Shown in pieces: positions 60,517-64,000 of a stretch of DNA of 64,000 nt. Every line of letters begins with the position of its first letter. The stretch's first letter is position 1. The stretch comes from JAUUSJ01 sp964439395 (lineage in GTDB: Bacteria > Bacillota > Clostridia > Lachnospirales > Lachnospiraceae), in contig CAYTNV010000001.1 of assembly GCA_964439395.1 (NCBI GenBank), positions 234,620-298,619 of the forward strand, written 5' to 3'. The notes under the pieces were generated by a model, which was not told where the DNA came from, did no database searches, and saw nothing but the letters and a program-made list of their open reading frames with translations. The translations under genes were made by a program, and so were the position numbers.

Positions 60517-62232
60517 TTGAAAAATAGACAATCGCCTTTACATTGTGATTTATTGAAGCGATACATTAAACCTTATAAGAATAAATTCATAGTCCTTTAT
60601 GTCATTACTATATTAGGAAACATTATGGGATTATTACCGATATATTTTATGGGTAATATTATAAATTATGTCACTGCACAAATGTTTGAGAAAATATTGT
60701 ATACAATCTGTATATTGTGCTTTATATTTTTGATTACTTCGATTTTTAGTATGGGAGAAACATATTTAACTAATTGGTTAAATAATGAAATATCGAAGAG
60801 AATAAAAGAAGATATTTATAGTAAAGCCACAAATATATCTGTTGCTGAATTTCAAGAGATATCATCGGGGCATATTATTTCACTAATAGAAGGTGATTCA
60901 TTGAAAATTGCGGACTTTTTTGTGTCTAAAATTATTGGAATACTAGTATCAATAGTTACATTAATAGTATCGCTATTTTTTCTCTTTAAATTATCATTTT
61001 CGTTGACTATTGTTGCAATCATGTCATTTCCTTTGGGATTTATAGGAAATTTATTTTGTGGCAATAAAATTACTAAAAAATCAGAAGTATTAAGGAAAGT
61101 AAGCGATGAAAATTATACATTTTTGAATAGAACACTTAGTGGAATAAAAGAAGTAAAATCCTATGTTATTGAACAGAAGATGATAGAAAAATTTAAAGTC
61201 TATACCAGACAAATTCAGAAAAATAGTATGAAAATTATGATATTAGAAATTATAACTAGTATGTTTAATGCTATAGTATCTTCAATTGCGGATTGGATAA
61301 TAATAGGGTATGGAACATGGAGGATAATAGAGGGAACATTTTCTATAGGTTCTTATGTTGCTTTCAATGGATATTCGGGTTCTCTGTTTAATTCCATAAG
61401 AGAATTGCTGAATATGAATGTTGCATTTAAAACAATAGAAATATCTTTAAAGAGAATTAGTGTATTTTTGGAAATCCCTGATGAAAAAATAGGAAGAACT
61501 AAAAGTGTTAATTCTTTTAGTGAAGATATTATTTTTAATAATGTTAGTTTTTCTTATGAAGAAGATTCTGAAAAAATATTACACAATTTTTGTGCAACAT
61601 TTAAAAGTAAAGAGATTTCTGTACTTGTTGGGGCAAATGGAGTTGGAAAAAGTACAGTTTTTTCATTAATCGAACAATTTTATCAGCCAAGAGAGGGTGA
61701 TATATTTATTGGAAATACTAATCTAAAAAATATAGATTTGGAGTGTTTAAGGAATAATATAGGGATGATACAGCAGCATCCGATGATGTTATCTGGTACT
61801 TTACGAGAAAATTTAGTATATGGAAATGAAAATGTAGATGATCAAACTTTAGATCGAGTTTGTGAAGAAGTAGGATTAATAGAGTTTGTTAATTCTTTGT
61901 CAGATGGGTATGCTACTCAACTGAATGAAATATCAGGTGGGCAACAGCAAAGAATTGCAATTGCAAGAGGCTTAATCAAGAATCCAACAATACTGTTGTT
62001 AGATGAGGTGACTTCAGATTTGGATGGAAAAAGCGAAACTGAGATAATGGATTTGCTAAAGAAATTAGCAAGAGATAAAACAATTATATTAATTTCACAC
62101 AGAGTGAATGCAATTGTAGGGATTCCTAATATATATGTGATGGATAAAGGAAGAATCATTGGGCAGGGAAATCACAAGGAGTTGTCTAAAAACTGTTTTT
62201 TATACTCAAAATTAGTAAATGGTAGGGAGTGA
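60517..62232 (+). CDS. ABC exporter (TMD-ATPase) of the CXXX peptide system
   Basis: A 571-residue half-transporter with six membrane helices (1-320) and an ATPase with Walker A GANGVGKST, signature EISGGQQQR and Walker B ILLLDEVTSDLD. No C39 leader-peptidase domain at the N-terminus. It begins at TTG 60517 with GAAAGAAGTG upstream. It probably exports the modified peptides. The gene is intact, unlike the exporter of locus A. Confidence 0.87.
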   Translation: MKNRQSPLHCDLLKRYIKPYKNKFIVLYVITILGNIMGLLPIYFMGNIINYVTAQMFEKILYTICILCFIFLITSIFSMGETYLTNWLNNEISKRIKEDIYSKATNISVAEFQEISSGHIISLIEGDSLKIADFFVSKIIGILVSIVTLIVSLFFLFKLSFSLTIVAIMSFPLGFIGNLFCGNKITKKSEVLRKVSDENYTFLNRTLSGIKEVKSYVIEQKMIEKFKVYTRQIQKNSMKIMILEIITSMFNAIVSSIADWIIIGYGTWRIIEGTFSIGSYVAFNGYSGSLFNSIRELLNMNVAFKTIEISLKRISVFLEIPDEKIGRTKSVNSFSEDIIFNNVSFSYEEDSEKILHNFCATFKSKEISVLVGANGVGKSTVFSLIEQFYQPREGDIFIGNTNLKNIDLECLRNNIGMIQQHPMMLSGTLRENLVYGNENVDDQTLDRVCEEVGLIEFVNSLSDGYATQLNEISGGQQQRIAIARGLIKNPTILLLDEVTSDLDGKSETEIMDLLKKLARDKTIILISHRVNAIVGIPNIYVMDKGRIIGQGNHKELSKNCFLYSKLVNGRE

Positions 62233-62903
62233 GAGCATTGGAGATAATAGAAGGAAATCAGTTGAAGAAAATAATTAAAAATCGGAATAATATTTATACT
62301 ATTTTAGATTCAATATCCTTAAAAATCCAAAAAGGAGAATTTGTCTCCATTATGGGACCGAGTGGAAGCGGGAAGAGTTCGTTATTAAATATATTAGGTG
62401 GATTAGACGTAGCGTACACTGGCAAATTAAGTATTTTGGGGCAAGATTTACACGATTTAGAGGAAGATGACTTATTGGTATTTCGAAGAGAACATATAGG
62501 GATGATTTTTCAGGATTTCAATTTAATTCAAACATTAAGTGTTCGGGATAATCTAAGACTTCCTCTTTTGTTTGCGGGAAAGAAAAATGATAAGAATGAG
62601 AAAATAGATTATTTTTTAAAGTTGGTAGATATGTTTGACAAAAAAGATGAAAATTGCTCCTATCTATCAGGTGGGGAAAAGCAGCGAGTTGCTATAGCGA
62701 GAGCATTTATGAATGACCCAGAGATACTTTTAGCAGATGAACCAACGGGAGCATTGGATAGTAAAAATAGTATCAAAGTCATGGAATTACTCAAATATTT
62801 CAATGAAAAAATGAATACTACAGTGGTATTGGTGACACATGATGAGCAGATGGCTTCTTATGGCAGCCGAAAAATATTTTTAAATGATGGTAGATTTGAA
62901 TAA
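62229..62903 (+). CDS. MacB/SalX-type ABC ATPase
   Basis: A 224-residue ATPase of the MacB/LolD class: Walker A GPSGSGKSS, signature LSGGEKQR, Walker B ILLADEPTGALD. GTG 62229 overlaps the exporter stop by four bases; TTG 62238 is an alternative. It pairs with the FtsX-like permease that follows. Such transporters export peptides or give resistance to antimicrobial peptides. Confidence 0.9.
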   Translation: MRALEIIEGNQLKKIIKNRNNIYTILDSISLKIQKGEFVSIMGPSGSGKSSLLNILGGLDVAYTGKLSILGQDLHDLEEDDLLVFRREHIGMIFQDFNLIQTLSVRDNLRLPLLFAGKKNDKNEKIDYFLKLVDMFDKKDENCSYLSGGEKQRVAIARAFMNDPEILLADEPTGALDSKNSIKVMELLKYFNEKMNTTVVLVTHDEQMASYGSRKIFLNDGRFE

Positions 62904-62970
62904 GTATTCATTCTTTTTACAAAACTGATATATTATACTAAACTAGTTGAAAGAACAGGAGTGATAATAT

Positions 62971-64000
62971 ATGACATTTGATGTGTATAGATTGTACAGT
63001 AAAAAAAGCATTAGAAAAAATCATATTTTTAAATATGCCTGTATTATTTCTGTGATATTAGCAGTTGCGATTATGTTATTTATGCAAATAACATTAGACT
63101 GCTATAAAAATACTTTATCTGATAGAATTAGAGCGATGAATGGTTCCGATGTGAAGATTCTTGACAAAGGTTATCTGGAACATCAATTTAGTGAGGAACA
63201 GTTAAAATTTATAAAAAAGACAATTGGAGAAAAGAAGTATACGCTTGCGTACGGTGATAATAGTAACATCATTGCAAAAGGAAAAGACGATATGGTTGCG
63301 ATGACAGTTTTTAATCGTCCCGATTTTATCTCTAAATTTGGAATTAAATCTTTAGATGAAGGACAGGTGGTAATATCAAGTAGCGTTGCAGAACGCTTAA
63401 ATATTGATATAGGAGATGAAATATATATTAAATTACATTCTGACAATTATGCAGATACGAAATTTCAAGTTGCACAAATATTAAATGATAATGTATATTT
63501 TAGTGTTGCAGGGGCTGAATATGAAATTGCACAAGAGATGTTGGGATATGTTTATTTAGTGCTACCAAATTTTGATAAATTTAATACCGCATATATAGAA
63601 GGAATCGAGGATGAAACGATAGATATAGTGGAAGAAAAATTTAGTTCAATATTTGATATCCGAACAATAGAAGAATTGACGGATATTGTAGTCCCTAGAG
63701 TACAATTACAAATGCTTGTTTTTACATTGATTTCTAATATAGCAATGTTGATAAGCGGTGTCTGTTTAGTATGGTCATTTTTAATTTTTATATTAGATAG
63801 AAAAAACGATTTTCTTATTTTTAAAAAAATCGGTATGCGTACGATTGATTTGTCAAAATTATTGCTATTAGAAATATATGCTATGGTAATAAAAGGAATG
63901 ATATGTGGAATTCCTCTTGGAATATTGTTCTCTACTATTTATCTACAAAAAAATGGTGGAATAGAGGGAATGACAGTATTTTTAGTTTTAAAAAATGTTG
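62971..64000 (+). CDS. FtsX/MacB-type ABC permease, 3' end beyond window
   Basis: At least 343 residues from ATG 62971 (ACAGGAG upstream) to the window end without a stop. One N-terminal membrane helix (about 26-46), a large extracytoplasmic domain (about 50-240), then helices from about residue 250 and 300 with the FKKIGM loop typical of FtsX-family permeases. It partners the ATPase upstream as a MacB-like peptide exporter or immunity pump. Confidence 0.85.
   Translation, partial: MTFDVYRLYSKKSIRKNHIFKYACIISVILAVAIMLFMQITLDCYKNTLSDRIRAMNGSDVKILDKGYLEHQFSEEQLKFIKKTIGEKKYTLAYGDNSNIIAKGKDDMVAMTVFNRPDFISKFGIKSLDEGQVVISSSVAERLNIDIGDEIYIKLHSDNYADTKFQVAQILNDNVYFSVAGAEYEIAQEMLGYVYLVLPNFDKFNTAYIEGIEDETIDIVEEKFSSIFDIRTIEELTDIVVPRVQLQMLVFTLISNIAMLISGVCLVWSFLIFILDRKNDFLIFKKIGMRTIDLSKLLLLEIYAMVIKGMICGIPLGILFSTIYLQKNGGIEGMTVFLVLKNV

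Overview
The window looks like the chromosome of a low-GC Gram-positive Clostridia, most likely Lachnospiraceae. The reasons are strong AT-rich codon use, AGGAGG-type ribosome sites, a LoaP-type NusG paralogue, an FctA/class-B-sortase pilus locus, YesM/YesN-type two-component genes and an agr-type peptide system. The genus cannot be fixed from the sequence. No rRNA, tRNA or CRISPR array was seen.

Layout. (1) About 0-7 kb: a pilus operon on + (vWA tip adhesin cut by the window edge, small coiled-coil protein, catalytically dead SipA-like signal peptidase homologue, FctA-like major pilin, class B sortase, minor/anchor pilin). Its order matches streptococcal FCT pilus islands. A loaP gene follows, then an IS200/IS605 TnpB remnant. 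(2) About 8.4-17.6 kb: htpG on - with a perfect CIRCE operator, a family 2 glycosyltransferase, a frameshifted AEC permease, a large secreted subtilase, a small HX3CX2C protein and a tRNA-dihydrouridine synthase. (3) About 17.7-24.1 kb: a complete urease operon ureA-B-C-I-E-F-G-D behind a strong promoter and a terminator-like leader hairpin, with hairpins in three of its internal gaps. (4) About 24.7-44.2 kb: rhamnose use. The genes are rhaD, a FucI/AraA-like isomerase, rhaB, an AraC regulator, rhaM, a rhamnose-type ABC importer (rhaT-P-Q-S), a YesN/YesM pair and a TIM-barrel epimerase. A BtuFCD-like ABC importer sits inside this region. (5) About 44.2-64 kb: a visibly more AT-rich accessory region devoted to peptide signalling and modified peptides.

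The accessory region is the most interesting part. Locus A (44.5-53.8 kb) has a ComP-like kinase and LuxR-type regulator, a 33-residue cationic two-cysteine peptide gene, a bacitracin/lantibiotic-type ABC pair, a PqqD-like recognition element, a SPASM radical SAM enzyme, an MsbA-type exporter, a second ABC permease, a CPBP membrane protease and a small membrane protein. It is flanked by a degenerate repeat of its own last gene. Locus B (53.9-64 kb) has a full agr-like module (LytTR regulator, GHKL kinase, AgrD, AgrB) directly before a CXXX-repeat peptide system. That system comprises a radical SAM maturase, a CXXX-maturase-like protein that appears fused to it, a small accessory protein, two Cys-rich precursor peptides, an exporter ATPase/permease and a MacB/FtsX-type ABC pair running off the window.

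Five coding regions look interrupted by single-base shifts, four of them at homopolymer runs of five to eight bases. Four of the five are in loci A and B: the recognition element/radical SAM junction, the exporter, the agrC-like kinase and the maturase fusion. They may be sequencing errors, phase-variable tracts or real decay; the sequence alone cannot decide.
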